Assembly: GCA_963720785.1 (NCBI GenBank) | Contig: CAVRGQ010000009.1 | Span: 558,001-622,000 of the forward strand | Origin: CAVRGQ01 sp963720785 | GTDB lineage: Bacteria; Actinomycetota; Acidimicrobiia; IMCC26256; DASPTH01 | DNA: 64,000 nucleotides | Direction of reading: 5' to 3' | Shown: positions 1 through 7,973 of the stretch, one piece after another | Numbering within the stretch: the first letter of the stretch is position 1 | Layout: each line of letters opens with the position of its first letter | The notes under the pieces: model-generated | Database searches by the model: none | What the model saw: the letters and a program-made list of their open reading frames with translations, nothing else | What the model was told of the DNA's origin: nothing | Program-made: the position numbers and the translations under genes

Positions 1-48
1 TGAACCTCTGTGTGATCCGACCAAAGATCATGCAGAAGGAGACCCGCG

Positions 49-114
49 GTGACCCTCACCCAGTTTGACCTGTCCGAGCTCCTCGACGCGCTCCGCGCTG
101 GTGGCGATGTCGAT
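49..114 (+). mobile_element. 5' remnant of an IS256 (mutator)-family transposase gene
   Basis: A GTG start preceded by AAGGAG opens a frame whose first 22 residues (TLTQFDLSELLDALRAGGDV and neighbours) resemble the N-terminus of actinobacterial IS256-family transposases. After about position 115 the family similarity stops, so only the first 66 bases of the gene remain. The rest of the transposase and any right-hand inverted repeat are absent. Bases 115-326 hold no gene that I recognise. The call rests on memory of the family N-terminus and is tentative. Confidence 0.35.
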
Positions 115-326
115 CGATCCCCAGCCCCTGATCCATCGTTCTCCGGCGACCGACGCCCGACGAGTCAGGGTGGTCCTCTCTGGAGCGTTCCCGCCCCGAC
201 ACCCCAGCGTGCTGTGCCTCGCGACGCGCCACAGCGACGGCGTCAGCAGGGGCAAATACGCCTCACCTCGGGATTCGAGGACCGATGACCCTGGGCAACA
301 TGGGACGAACGCGTCATCGTGGGCGC

Positions 327-848
327 ATGGCAGATGGGCAGAACCTCGACGTGACCGGATCCGCACCCAACGAGGAGACGCCGCCGCGCCGGAAGCGTCG
401 CGCCCGGAAGATCCTGCTGATCGTCATCGGCGTGGTGGTGGTGCTGTTCGGGCTGATCCAGCTCGTGCCGTACCGGGTCGACAACCCGGCCGCGGCCCAG
501 GAGCCGACCTGGGACAGCCCGCGCACCCGCCAGCTCGCGGTGGCGGCCTGCTACGACTGCCACAGCAACGAGACCGCGACGTACTGGTGGGAGGACATCG
601 CGCCCGTCTCGTGGTGGATCACCAACCACGTGAAGGAAGGGCGCGACAAGCTCAACTTCTCCGAGTGCACGAAGGGACGCGGCGAGAACGAGGCCGCCGA
701 GACGATCAAGAACGGGTCGATGCCCCCGAACTACTACACCTGGTTCGGCCTCCACTCGAGCGCGAAGCTCACGTCAGCCGAGAAGCAACAGCTCGCCGAC
801 GGCCTGAAGGCCACGCTCCAGGGCTGGAGCTGTGGCGGCGGCGGCTGA
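327..848 (+). CDS. Membrane-anchored haem-binding domain protein (single CxxCH)
   Basis: A 173-residue protein. It has a short basic cytoplasmic N-terminus, one membrane segment at about residues 28-48, and an external domain carrying a CYDCH motif at residues 75-79, the c-type haem attachment signature. Layout and length match the haem-binding domain family (PF14376), whose members are thought to act in periplasmic electron transfer or peroxidase-like chemistry. ATG 327 was chosen because it gives the expected short pre-membrane tail; in-frame starts at 285 and 300 would only lengthen it. The stop lies 6 bases before the stop of the convergent DUF1801 gene. Substrate unknown. Confidence 0.75.
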   Translation: MADGQNLDVTGSAPNEETPPRRKRRARKILLIVIGVVVVLFGLIQLVPYRVDNPAAAQEPTWDSPRTRQLAVAACYDCHSNETATYWWEDIAPVSWWITNHVKEGRDKLNFSECTKGRGENEAAETIKNGSMPPNYYTWFGLHSSAKLTSAEKQQLADGLKATLQGWSCGGGG

Positions 849-854
849 CGCACC

Positions 855-1253
855 TCAGAGGTGCGAGCCCGGCAGCGCGCTCGCCTGCCGGATCCAGTCG
901 CGGAGCTGCGTCTCGTCGACGTCGTCGTCCTCACGGATGTCGAGGGAGCGCACGTCGGGCTGCTTGGAGGTACCCGGCGGCATCGGGTCGAGTGACGCGC
1001 CGCGGAAGAACGTGACCTTCACGTACTTCGTGAAGCAGCGGTAGCTCACGAACCAGCCGTCGTCGACGCCGTAGAGCGGCTGGTTCCACTTCACCGCCTT
1101 GTGCACGTCGGGCAGCGCGCTCGTGATCAACGAGTCGAGCCGCTCCCCCAGGGCGCGCTTCCATCCCGGCATCGCGGCGATGTACGCCTGCACCGGCGCG
1201 TCGCCGTCACCCTTCGGGATCTGCGGATTGCCACCCGAGAGGAGCACCGCCAC
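855..1253 (-). CDS. DUF1801 (YdhG-like) family protein
   Basis: A 132-residue protein with the DUF1801 pattern: a central KAVKWNQPLYG segment (residues about 52-62), then an aromatic-rich core and a charged C-terminus. Family members are small alpha/beta proteins found across actinobacteria with no firm biochemical role. The GTG start lies 9 bases after the stop of the amidohydrolase on the same strand, so it is probably the last gene of that three-gene operon. No signal peptide or membrane segment. Confidence 0.7.
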   Translation of the reverse strand: MAVLLSGGNPQIPKGDGDAPVQAYIAAMPGWKRALGERLDSLITSALPDVHKAVKWNQPLYGVDDGWFVSYRCFTKYVKVTFFRGASLDPMPPGTSKQPDVRSLDIREDDDVDETQLRDWIRQASALPGSHL

Positions 1254-1262
1254 TACTGCGCG

Positions 1263-2588
1263 CTACTGCGGGATGAGCGGGAAGTCGTTGCCCGTCAGCC
1301 AGTGGCGGCCGACCTCCTTGACCGGCGCCCACCGGTCGGTGAGGTCCTGCGCGGTCTTCCCCTCGCCGAGCTGGCCGAGGTCGGTGGGCGTCGGGCCGAT
1401 CTTCTCCGACAGCGGGCGCAGCGCCTCCATGTCGAAGCCGAACGCCTCGCCCGCCGACAGGCCGAGCATCACGCGCGTCTCGTCGATCGGGATGTCGAAG
1501 AAGGTGCTCTGCAGCGCTGCGAACGTGTTCGGCCAGGTGCCCTCGGGGTGCGGGAAGTCGGTGCCCCACAGCATGTTCGGGATGCCGATCTCGTAGCGCT
1601 GCCCGAGCTCACGCCGCTTCACGTTCGCGAGGCCGGTGAACACGTTGCGGTCGATGTACTCGCTCGGGAGCATGTCGACCTTGCCCGCGAACGCGCTGGC
1701 GCCGAGCTTCGCCGAGCTGTTGTTGTTGCCGATCCAGAGCCGGTCCCAGAACCACAGCAGCTGCGGCAGCCACCAGCAGCCGCCCTCGGTCGCACAGAAC
1801 TTCAGGTTCGGGTAGCGCTCGAACACGCCCGACCAGAGCATGAACCACATCGGGCGCGCCGGCCACCACGTGACCTCGGTGACGTAGATGCCGAGCAGAT
1901 CGCCGTACTCCTCACGCGGCGCGGAGCCCGAGTGGGTGACGATCGGCATCTCGTACTCCTCGCACATGGCCCACACCGGGTCGTAGCGAGCGTCGTGGTA
2001 CGGCGTCTGGTTGCACCAGCGCGCGGGGATCATCACTGCGCCCAGTCCGTGCTCCTTGGCCCACGTGATCTCCGCGAGCGTGTCGTCGATCGGCCCGGTG
2101 ATCGGCACCAGGGCGGCGCCGACACGACGTTCCGGGCTGACCGAGCACAGGTCGGCCAACCAGCGGTTGTGCGCCTTCGCACCCGCGAGGCCGAGCTCGG
2201 GGTCGAGGTCGCCCGAGAGACCGAGGCCGGCGCCGAAGGGCACCGCGGTGCGGCTCTCCACCGCGTCGGCGTCGGGGTACACGACCTCGCCGGCCACGCC
2301 GTCGGCGTCGAGCGCCTGGTCGCGCTTGACCGCGTCCCAGCCGCCCGCGAGCTCGTCGTCGTGCTCCTCGAACCACTTCTGCGCGTACTTGTCGTCGCGC
2401 ACGCCGAGCTTGGTGGCCGCCTCGACCATCGCAGTGTGCTCGGCGAGGAATTCGTCGAACTGCGCGTGGTACTTCTGCTCGAGGTAGGGCCGGTACTGCT
2501 CGGTGGGCAGGCCCGCGTGACTGTCGGCCGCGATGATGAGGTACGGGTCGTTGTCGGCGAAATCTTCCGGCTGCATGTGATCCCCCAT
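1263..2588 (-). CDS. Amidohydrolase-2 (ACMSD-type) family metal-dependent hydrolase/decarboxylase
   Basis: About 441 residues. The N-terminus has AADSHAG, the DxH metal-binding signature of PF04909. Further on come a SGSAP segment and GTDFPHPEGTWP, where the aspartate of TDFPH is the late metal/catalytic residue of the family. Relatives hydrolyse or decarboxylate aromatic and ring-cleavage carboxylates (ACMSD, resorcylate decarboxylase). The start is either ATG 2588 or ATG 2576; the latter has GGGG at Shine-Dalgarno distance. It begins 8 bases after the stop of the upstream paralogue, so the pair arose by duplication and is co-transcribed. Substrate cannot be read from sequence. Confidence 0.8.
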   Translation of the reverse strand: MGDHMQPEDFADNDPYLIIAADSHAGLPTEQYRPYLEQKYHAQFDEFLAEHTAMVEAATKLGVRDDKYAQKWFEEHDDELAGGWDAVKRDQALDADGVAGEVVYPDADAVESRTAVPFGAGLGLSGDLDPELGLAGAKAHNRWLADLCSVSPERRVGAALVPITGPIDDTLAEITWAKEHGLGAVMIPARWCNQTPYHDARYDPVWAMCEEYEMPIVTHSGSAPREEYGDLLGIYVTEVTWWPARPMWFMLWSGVFERYPNLKFCATEGGCWWLPQLLWFWDRLWIGNNNSSAKLGASAFAGKVDMLPSEYIDRNVFTGLANVKRRELGQRYEIGIPNMLWGTDFPHPEGTWPNTFAALQSTFFDIPIDETRVMLGLSAGEAFGFDMEALRPLSEKIGPTPTDLGQLGEGKTAQDLTDRWAPVKEVGRHWLTGNDFPLIPQ

Positions 2589-2596
2589 GGTGTGGT

Positions 2597-3833
2597 TCAA
2601 CTTGCGGCGAACTGGTAGCCGACGAACGCCGGGCACTTGTTGGCCTCGATGGGCACGGCACCGGGCGGGAGCCCGGCGAACACGTCGTCGACGCGGCGGA
2701 CCGATGCGATCCGCGATCGGCTGCAGGAAGTCGAGGTCGAAGCCGTAGAGCTTCGCCGCGTTCCCGGAGAGCATCTGCGCGGTCTCCTCGCGCGGCACAC
2801 CCGCGAACGACAGCGCGATGGCCTCACGCGAGAACGGCGAGCTCGCCTCCTTGTGCGGGTAGTCGCTGCCCCACATGATGCGATCGACGCCGACGGTGTA
2901 GCGGTGCGCGAGCTCGGCCGGGCGGATGAAGCTCGCGCCCACGTGGCACTGACGCGCCCAGTACTCGCTCGGCTGCAGCGAGAGCTTGGCCATCACCTCG
3001 GCGCCCCACACCGCCTCCTGCGAACGCGTGCCGTCGTTCCCGCGCATGCGGTCGAAGAAGTAGTCGAGGCGCAGCAGCTCGTCGGGGATCCAAGCGGTTC
3101 CCTGCTCGGTGAACACGAGCTGCATCTCGGGGTGGCGTTCGAGCGCGCCGCCGAGGACGAGTTGGTAGAACGCGCGGTGCGCGTACCACGACACCTCGAG
3201 CAGGAACGTGATCGTGTCCTCCGGGTCGGGACCCATCGGCGGCGCGGCGGAGCCGGTGTGGTGGTTCACCGGCACCTGCAGTTCCTCGCACACCTGCCAG
3301 ATCGGCTCGTAGGAGGAGTGGTGCAGTTGCTGCAGCCCGGAGCCGGGCGGCGTGCCCGGCAGCAGGATCCCGCCGGCGAGCCCGTGCTCCTTCGCCCAAC
3401 GGATCTCGGCGACGGTGCCCTCGACGTCGTGCAGGTTGATCTGCGCGACGCCGGCGCGCCGGCCCGGGTAGTCGGCGCAGAAGTCGACGAGCCAACGGTT
3501 GTGCGCGCGCAGGCCGGCCCAGCGCCGCTCGGCGTCCGCGGCGGTGAGCGCCGGCGGCTGCGCGGTGAGCGACGTCTTCGGGTAGAAGGGCGGGACGGTG
3601 TTCGGGTAGAGGATCTCCGCGGCCTGGCCGTCGGCCTCGAGGTCGGCCATCCGCCGCGCCGAGTCCCAGTTGCGCTTGCCGAGGTCGCCCTCGAGGTCCT
3701 CGAAGTTGTTCTCCCACGCCGCCGCCCACGCGTCGAAGTCGTCGAGCCACTTCTCCTCGAGGTAGGGGCGGTAGTCGAGGATGTCGCCGCCGGCATGGCC
3801 GTCGGCACTGATCACGACATGGCGATCGCTCAT
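2597..3833 (-). CDS. Amidohydrolase-2 family protein, frame break near its 3' end
   Basis: A paralogue of the next gene downstream, about 411 residues after repair. It starts SADGHAGG (DGH replaces the usual DxH context), and has NHHTGS mid-protein and MWGSDYPHKE near residue 345, the late catalytic aspartate motif. At about 2697-2707 the frame shifts after IADRIGP. The adjacent frame supplies a plausible end (VDDVFAG to YQFAAS, stop 2597-2599), whereas the original frame reads straight through into the next gene as one artificial fusion. A single missing or extra base explains it. First gene of the leftward operon. Confidence 0.75.
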
Positions 3834-3914
3834 TCGGGAGGGACTCCTCGCGGACGGAACGGAGTAACCGGTTCCGCGAATGTATCCCCGGAGTCACCCA
3901 GCCGAAAGCCGCCG

Positions 3915-4841
3915 TCAGGCCCAGCCCTCGATCTCGGGGATCCCGAGGTCGTGCAGCCGGGCCAGGACGGCATCGACCACCTCGGCGGCAGGCGCGTCCT
4001 GGGGCGGGCGCACCGCGCCCCCGGGCAGACCGAGTCGCCCGAGCACCGCCTTGGTGACGCGGATCCCGCCGTTGCCATAGAGCAGCTCGTGCAACCGGGC
4101 GAGCACACCGAACGCGGCCGCGGCCGCGGTGAGGTCGCCGGCGTCGACCGCCGCGCAGAGCGACGCGCAGAGCTGCGGCGCGAGGTTGGCTTCGGAGCTG
4201 AGGAACCCGTGGGCACCGAGGCCGACGGCAGTGAGCGCCTGGAGCGGCCCGCCCACGCTGATCGGGACGCGGTCGCCGACCGCCTCGCCGATGCTGTCGA
4301 CGAGCGCGGCGAGGTACATCACGTCGGCATGGCTGCAGTGCACGCCGACGACGCCCTCGTGGCGGGTCACGAGGTCGCGCAGCATCGGCACGGGGACGCG
4401 GTAGCCCACCGACTGGTGCGTGGAGATCACCGCGGGCAACGGGCACGCGCCGAGCACCTCGTCGAAGTAGTGCTGCACCTCGGGCATCGTCGGACGGTGC
4501 CCGTGGCCCGGGTCGAGCGAGTAGATCTGGCACGCCTCCACACCCGCGGCCGCCGCGTCGCGCGTGAACGCGATCATCTGCGCCGCGGTACGCGGCTCCA
4601 CGCCCATCGCGCGCACCTGCCCGTCGAGCACGTCCACCGCGGTCTCGAGCAGCCGGCGCATCTCGGCGTCGGAGAGCGTGAAGCCCTCGCCACTGCCTCC
4701 ACCGCCGACGTACACCCCGACTCCGGCGTCGCGCATGCGCAGCAGATGGGCCCGCACGGCGGCTTCGTCGAGCGCACCGTCGGCCGCGAACGGCGTGATC
4801 GCGATCACCGAGCAGCGCAGGCGGGGGCCGGGAGCCGTCAT
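3915..4841 (-). CDS. DapA-like (DHDPS/NAL superfamily) protein lacking the catalytic Lys and Tyr
   Basis: A 308-residue TIM-barrel protein of the dihydrodipicolinate synthase family: SVIAITPFAADG at the N-terminus, GGGGSGEG in place of the usual G(T/S)TGE loop, and HGFLSSEANLAPQL late in the barrel. Aligned by eye to E. coli DapA, the YNVP segment becomes STHQSVGY and the Schiff-base lysine in GIKEATG becomes histidine (GVHCSHAD). It therefore should not form the usual lysine imine, and may be a non-aldolase or metal-type descendant. ATG 4841 lies 16 bases from the divergent GntR gene, which probably controls it. Confidence 0.7.
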   Translation of the reverse strand: MTAPGPRLRCSVIAITPFAADGALDEAAVRAHLLRMRDAGVGVYVGGGGSGEGFTLSDAEMRRLLETAVDVLDGQVRAMGVEPRTAAQMIAFTRDAAAAGVEACQIYSLDPGHGHRPTMPEVQHYFDEVLGACPLPAVISTHQSVGYRVPVPMLRDLVTRHEGVVGVHCSHADVMYLAALVDSIGEAVGDRVPISVGGPLQALTAVGLGAHGFLSSEANLAPQLCASLCAAVDAGDLTAAAAAFGVLARLHELLYGNGGIRVTKAVLGRLGLPGGAVRPPQDAPAAEVVDAVLARLHDLGIPEIEGWA

Positions 4842-4857
4842 CAGTACAATCTCTATC
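4842..4857. promoter_or_regulatory. Divergent promoter/operator between DapA-like gene and gntR
   Basis: Only 16 bases separate the two divergent ATG codons. TACAAT (4845-4850) lies 7 bases before ATG 4858, the spacing of a leaderless actinobacterial promoter. CATCA (4839-4843) and TGATG (4859-4863) form short inverted arms around it, a plausible GntR site. Both claims are inference from sequence shape. Confidence 0.4.
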
Positions 4858-5643
4858 ATGATGGCGCCCGACTCGTCGCCCCTCCGCCCGGCCAAGCTCG
4901 CCGAGATGGTCGCGGGGGTGCTGCGCCGGCGCATCCTCGACGGCGAGCTGCCCGACGGCGCCGAACTGCCCAAGCAGGAGGACCTGCTCGCCGAGTTCGG
5001 CATCAGCCAACCGCCGTTGCGCGAAGCACTCCGCATCCTCGAGTCGGAGCGTCTGATCACCGTCCGTCGCGGCAACCAGGGCGGCGCCGTCGTGCACCGC
5101 CCGAGCGAGACGGCCGCGGCCTCGCTGGTCGCGATGCTGCTCCAGTCACGCGACGCCACCCTCGGTGAACTCCTCGACGCGATGGCGGCGATCGAACCAC
5201 TGTGCGTCGCCGCGGCGGCGCGGCGCGCCGACCGCGCGACGACCGTGCTGCCGGTGCTGCGCGCCACCATCGACGCCTCGATCGCCGCCATCGACGACGC
5301 CGACAAGTACACCGGCCTCGCCCGGCAGTTCCACCACGACGTCGTGGCGACGTGCGGCAATGCCGCGCTCGAAGTGGTGTGCGGCGTGCTCGAGGCACTG
5401 TGGACCGCCCACGTCGACCGCCTCGCACGCGATACGGGAGCGCTCGGCGCCTACGCCGACCTCGCGGCGCGCAAGGCGAGCGTGCGCGAGCACGAGCGGA
5501 TCCATGCGGCGATCGCGAAGGGTGACGCCGTCGCGGCGGAACGGGCCGCACGCGCCCACACGGGCGACGCAAAACGCGACGGTTGGCAGCTCGACCTCGA
5601 GCAGCGGGTCGACTCCGCGCTGTTGTTCGAGAGCCGTCGATGA
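4858..5643 (+). CDS. GntR family (FadR/FCD-type) transcriptional regulator
   Basis: About 261 residues. The N-terminal winged helix-turn-helix (residues about 10-75) has the GntR pattern LPKQEDLLAEFGISQPPLREALRILE. It is followed by an all-helical FCD ligand domain with the metal-binding type spacing (FHHDVV at about 160, HERIH near 215). FCD regulators bind small carboxylates or acyl-CoAs and usually repress a neighbouring catabolic operon. Its stop overlaps the ATG of the thiolase-like gene (ATGA), so it is co-transcribed with it and divergent from the DapA-like gene. The start may equally be ATG 4861. Confidence 0.85.
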   Translation: MMAPDSSPLRPAKLAEMVAGVLRRRILDGELPDGAELPKQEDLLAEFGISQPPLREALRILESERLITVRRGNQGGAVVHRPSETAAASLVAMLLQSRDATLGELLDAMAAIEPLCVAAAARRADRATTVLPVLRATIDASIAAIDDADKYTGLARQFHHDVVATCGNAALEVVCGVLEALWTAHVDRLARDTGALGAYADLAARKASVREHERIHAAIAKGDAVAAERAARAHTGDAKRDGWQLDLEQRVDSALLFESRR

Positions 5644-6794
5644 GCTGGACCCACGCCGCGATCACCGGCACCGGGGCCACCGCCTACACCAAGGACTCGG
5701 GACGCAGTGTCCTCTCCCTCGCCGACGAAGCCGCACGCGCGGCGATCGCCGATGCGGGCCTCGCCCCCGCCGACATCGACGGCATCGCCAGCTTCATGGT
5801 GATGCACGACTCCGTGCCCACCGTCGCGCTGGCCACGTCGCTCGCGCTCCCCGCGCTGCGCTGGCAGACCGATCTCGACCTCGGTGGCCAGTCGCCGTGC
5901 CACCTCGTCGTGCAGGCCGCGGCCGCGATCGCCACCGGCCAGGCCCGCCACGTGCTCGTGTTCCGAGCGATGAACGGGCGCAGCGGACCGCGCGTCGGCA
6001 CGATGCAGTTCCACGGCGGCGGCGCGCCGTACCGCTACCCCATCGGGTACGACGCCTATCTCATGTACGTCGCCATGTGGGGCCAGCGGTTCCTGCACGA
6101 GACCGGGCAGGGACCCGAGGACCTCGGCGCGGTGGCCGTCGCCCAACGCGCCCACGCGGCGCGCAACCCCGCGGCGGTGCGCCGCGAGCCCCTCGACCTC
6201 GACGCCTACCTGGCGATGCCCTACGTGGTGGAGCCGTACCGCGCCCCCGACTGCACGATCGAGGTCGACGGCGCGTGCGCAGTGGTGGTGAGCGCGCTCG
6301 ACGCGGCGCGCGACCTGCGCCACCCGCCCGCGGTCGTGGCGTCGGGCGGCTACCGCGCGGGACCGCGTCCCGGTCTCGACATCGGCGACCACTTGTTGTG
6401 GGACGACATGACCCGCAACTACACGTCACACCTCCGCGACGAGTTGTTCGGCCGCGCCGGGGTCGGGCCCGCCGACGTGCAGATCGCGGAGATCTACGAC
6501 TGCTTCACCAGCACCGTCCTGATGGGCATGGAGGGGCTCGGGCTCTGCGAGCGGGGTGAGTCGGGCGCGTTCGTGCGCTCGGGCGCCACCGCGCTCGACG
6601 GCCCGCTGCCGGTGAACACCCACGGCGGGCTCCTCGCCGAGGGCTACCTGCACGGCATGAACACCGTGGTGGAGGCGGCCCGCCAGGTGCAGGGCGTCGC
6701 CGGCGACCGGCAGGCCCCGCGCCACGAAGTCGTGGCGGTGACGTCGGGCGCGTTGATGGACGGCTCCGCGATGGTCCTCCTCGCCGACCGCTGA
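5640..6794 (+). CDS. Thiolase-like lipid-transfer protein (SCP2/Ltp type)
   Basis: A 384-residue thiolase-fold protein. Cys87 in GGQSPCHLV sits at the position of the thiolase nucleophile, and FRAMNGRSG follows. EIYDCFT and NTHGGLLAEGYLHGMN are the C-terminal family signatures, with a glycine-rich end SGALMDGSA. Such proteins perform thiolysis or retro-aldol cleavage of acyl-CoAs in steroid and branched-chain degradation, and usually work with a DUF35 OB-fold protein. A DUF35 gene lies 3.6 kb downstream in the same direction. It overlaps gntR by 4 bases. Confidence 0.8.
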   Translation: MSWTHAAITGTGATAYTKDSGRSVLSLADEAARAAIADAGLAPADIDGIASFMVMHDSVPTVALATSLALPALRWQTDLDLGGQSPCHLVVQAAAAIATGQARHVLVFRAMNGRSGPRVGTMQFHGGGAPYRYPIGYDAYLMYVAMWGQRFLHETGQGPEDLGAVAVAQRAHAARNPAAVRREPLDLDAYLAMPYVVEPYRAPDCTIEVDGACAVVVSALDAARDLRHPPAVVASGGYRAGPRPGLDIGDHLLWDDMTRNYTSHLRDELFGRAGVGPADVQIAEIYDCFTSTVLMGMEGLGLCERGESGAFVRSGATALDGPLPVNTHGGLLAEGYLHGMNTVVEAARQVQGVAGDRQAPRHEVVAVTSGALMDGSAMVLLADR

Positions 6795-6833
6795 GCTGCC
6801 GGCGGGACGCACTGGCGCGCCCTCGCCCATCCT

Positions 6834-6853
6834 TATAGTCTTTGTACCCAAAG
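6834..6853 (+). promoter_or_regulatory. Promoter -10 with overlapping inverted repeat
   Basis: TATAGT at 6834-6839 fits a -10 hexamer. Immediately after it lies CTTTG-TACC-CAAAG (6840-6853), a 5-bp inverted repeat with a 4-base centre covering the expected transcription start. The downstream gene has GAGGGGG at ribosome-binding distance before ATG 6874. A repressor site is inferred. Confidence 0.45.
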
Positions 6854-6873
6854 CCGCGACCGAGGGGGAATCC

Positions 6874-7965
6874 ATGCGCCGCTACCGGCTGATCTCCGCC
6901 GACAGCCATGTGAACGAACCGCCCACGCTGTGGACCGAGCGGGTCCCCGCCGCGCTGCGCGACCGCGCACCGCGCATGGAGCGCTTCGAGGAGGGCGACG
7001 CCTGGATCATCGAGGGCGTGGCCGACCCGATCAACTTCGGCATGAACGCGTGCGCCGGGCTCCCGCCCGCGGAGCAGCGCGGGTGGGCGTTCCACGACGA
7101 CCTGCGCGCCGGCGGCCACGACCCCCGCGCCCGCATCGAGGAGATGGACACCGACGGCGTCGACGCCGAGGTCCTCTACCCCACGCCCCGGCTGTCGCAG
7201 GCCATCTTCGCCAACACGGACGTCGAGTACCACGAGACGATGATCCGCGCGTACAACGACTGGCTGTCGGAGTACGTCGAGCACGCGCCCGAGCGCTTCG
7301 CGGGCATGGCGATGCTGCCCAACCGCGGCGCCGAGGGCGCGGTCGCCGAGCTCGAGCGGGTGATCGACCGTCCCGGCATCCGCGGGATCGTGATCGGGTG
7401 CTGGCCCAACGGCACGCTCGAGGTCGCCCCCGAGGACGACAAATTGTTCGGGCGCCTCGCCGAGCGCGGCGTCCCACTGGGTATCCACGTGTCGCTCGGG
7501 GCGCGGATGCCGTCGGCCCACAAGGCGAAGCTCCCGGGCTACGGCCGCTTCTTCGACGCCCCCAACCGGATGATCGAGCTGGTCTTCGCGGGTGTCTTCG
7601 ACCGGTTCCCCGAGCTCGACGTGGTGTTCGCCGAGACCGACTTCGGCTGGGTCCCCTACGTGCGCGAGCAGATCGACAACAACTACCAGCGGCTCGAGCC
7701 GACCGCGCGCTTCGGCCTGCAGGCGCTGCCGAGCGAGTACCTCGCCCGCCACTTCCACTTCGGGTACATGACCGACACGTTCGGCATCCGCAACCGCCAC
7801 GACGTCGGTGTCGAGCGCATCATGTGGTCGAGCGACTACCCGCACATCAGCGCCGACTGGCCGTCGTCGTGGCGGGTCATCCAGTCGTCGATGTCGGGCG
7901 TGCCCGCCGACGAGCGGCACGCGATCCTCGCGGGCAACGCGATGCGGCTCTACGGGTTCGCCTGA
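6874..7965 (+). CDS. Amidohydrolase-2 family protein
   Basis: A 363-residue protein with SADSHVNEP at residues 8-16 (DxH metal site), the family spacing EEMDTDGVDAEVLYPT near residue 90, FAETDFGWVPYVREQ, and the late MWSSDYPHISADWP motif with the catalytic aspartate. It is closest in style to uncharacterised amidohydrolases placed beside acyl-CoA genes in Acidimicrobiia and mycobacteria. It has its own promoter and a strong ribosome-binding site. The CoA ligase begins 8 bases downstream, so the gene starts a four-gene run (amidohydrolase, ligase, hydratase, DUF35). Confidence 0.8.
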   Translation: MRRYRLISADSHVNEPPTLWTERVPAALRDRAPRMERFEEGDAWIIEGVADPINFGMNACAGLPPAEQRGWAFHDDLRAGGHDPRARIEEMDTDGVDAEVLYPTPRLSQAIFANTDVEYHETMIRAYNDWLSEYVEHAPERFAGMAMLPNRGAEGAVAELERVIDRPGIRGIVIGCWPNGTLEVAPEDDKLFGRLAERGVPLGIHVSLGARMPSAHKAKLPGYGRFFDAPNRMIELVFAGVFDRFPELDVVFAETDFGWVPYVREQIDNNYQRLEPTARFGLQALPSEYLARHFHFGYMTDTFGIRNRHDVGVERIMWSSDYPHISADWPSSWRVIQSSMSGVPADERHAILAGNAMRLYGFA

Positions 7966-7973
7966 TCCACCCG

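Noticed and set aside
1101..5168. Long open plus-strand frames across the amidohydrolase and DapA-like genes
   Set aside because: Shadows of the minus-strand genes with biased composition and no domain.
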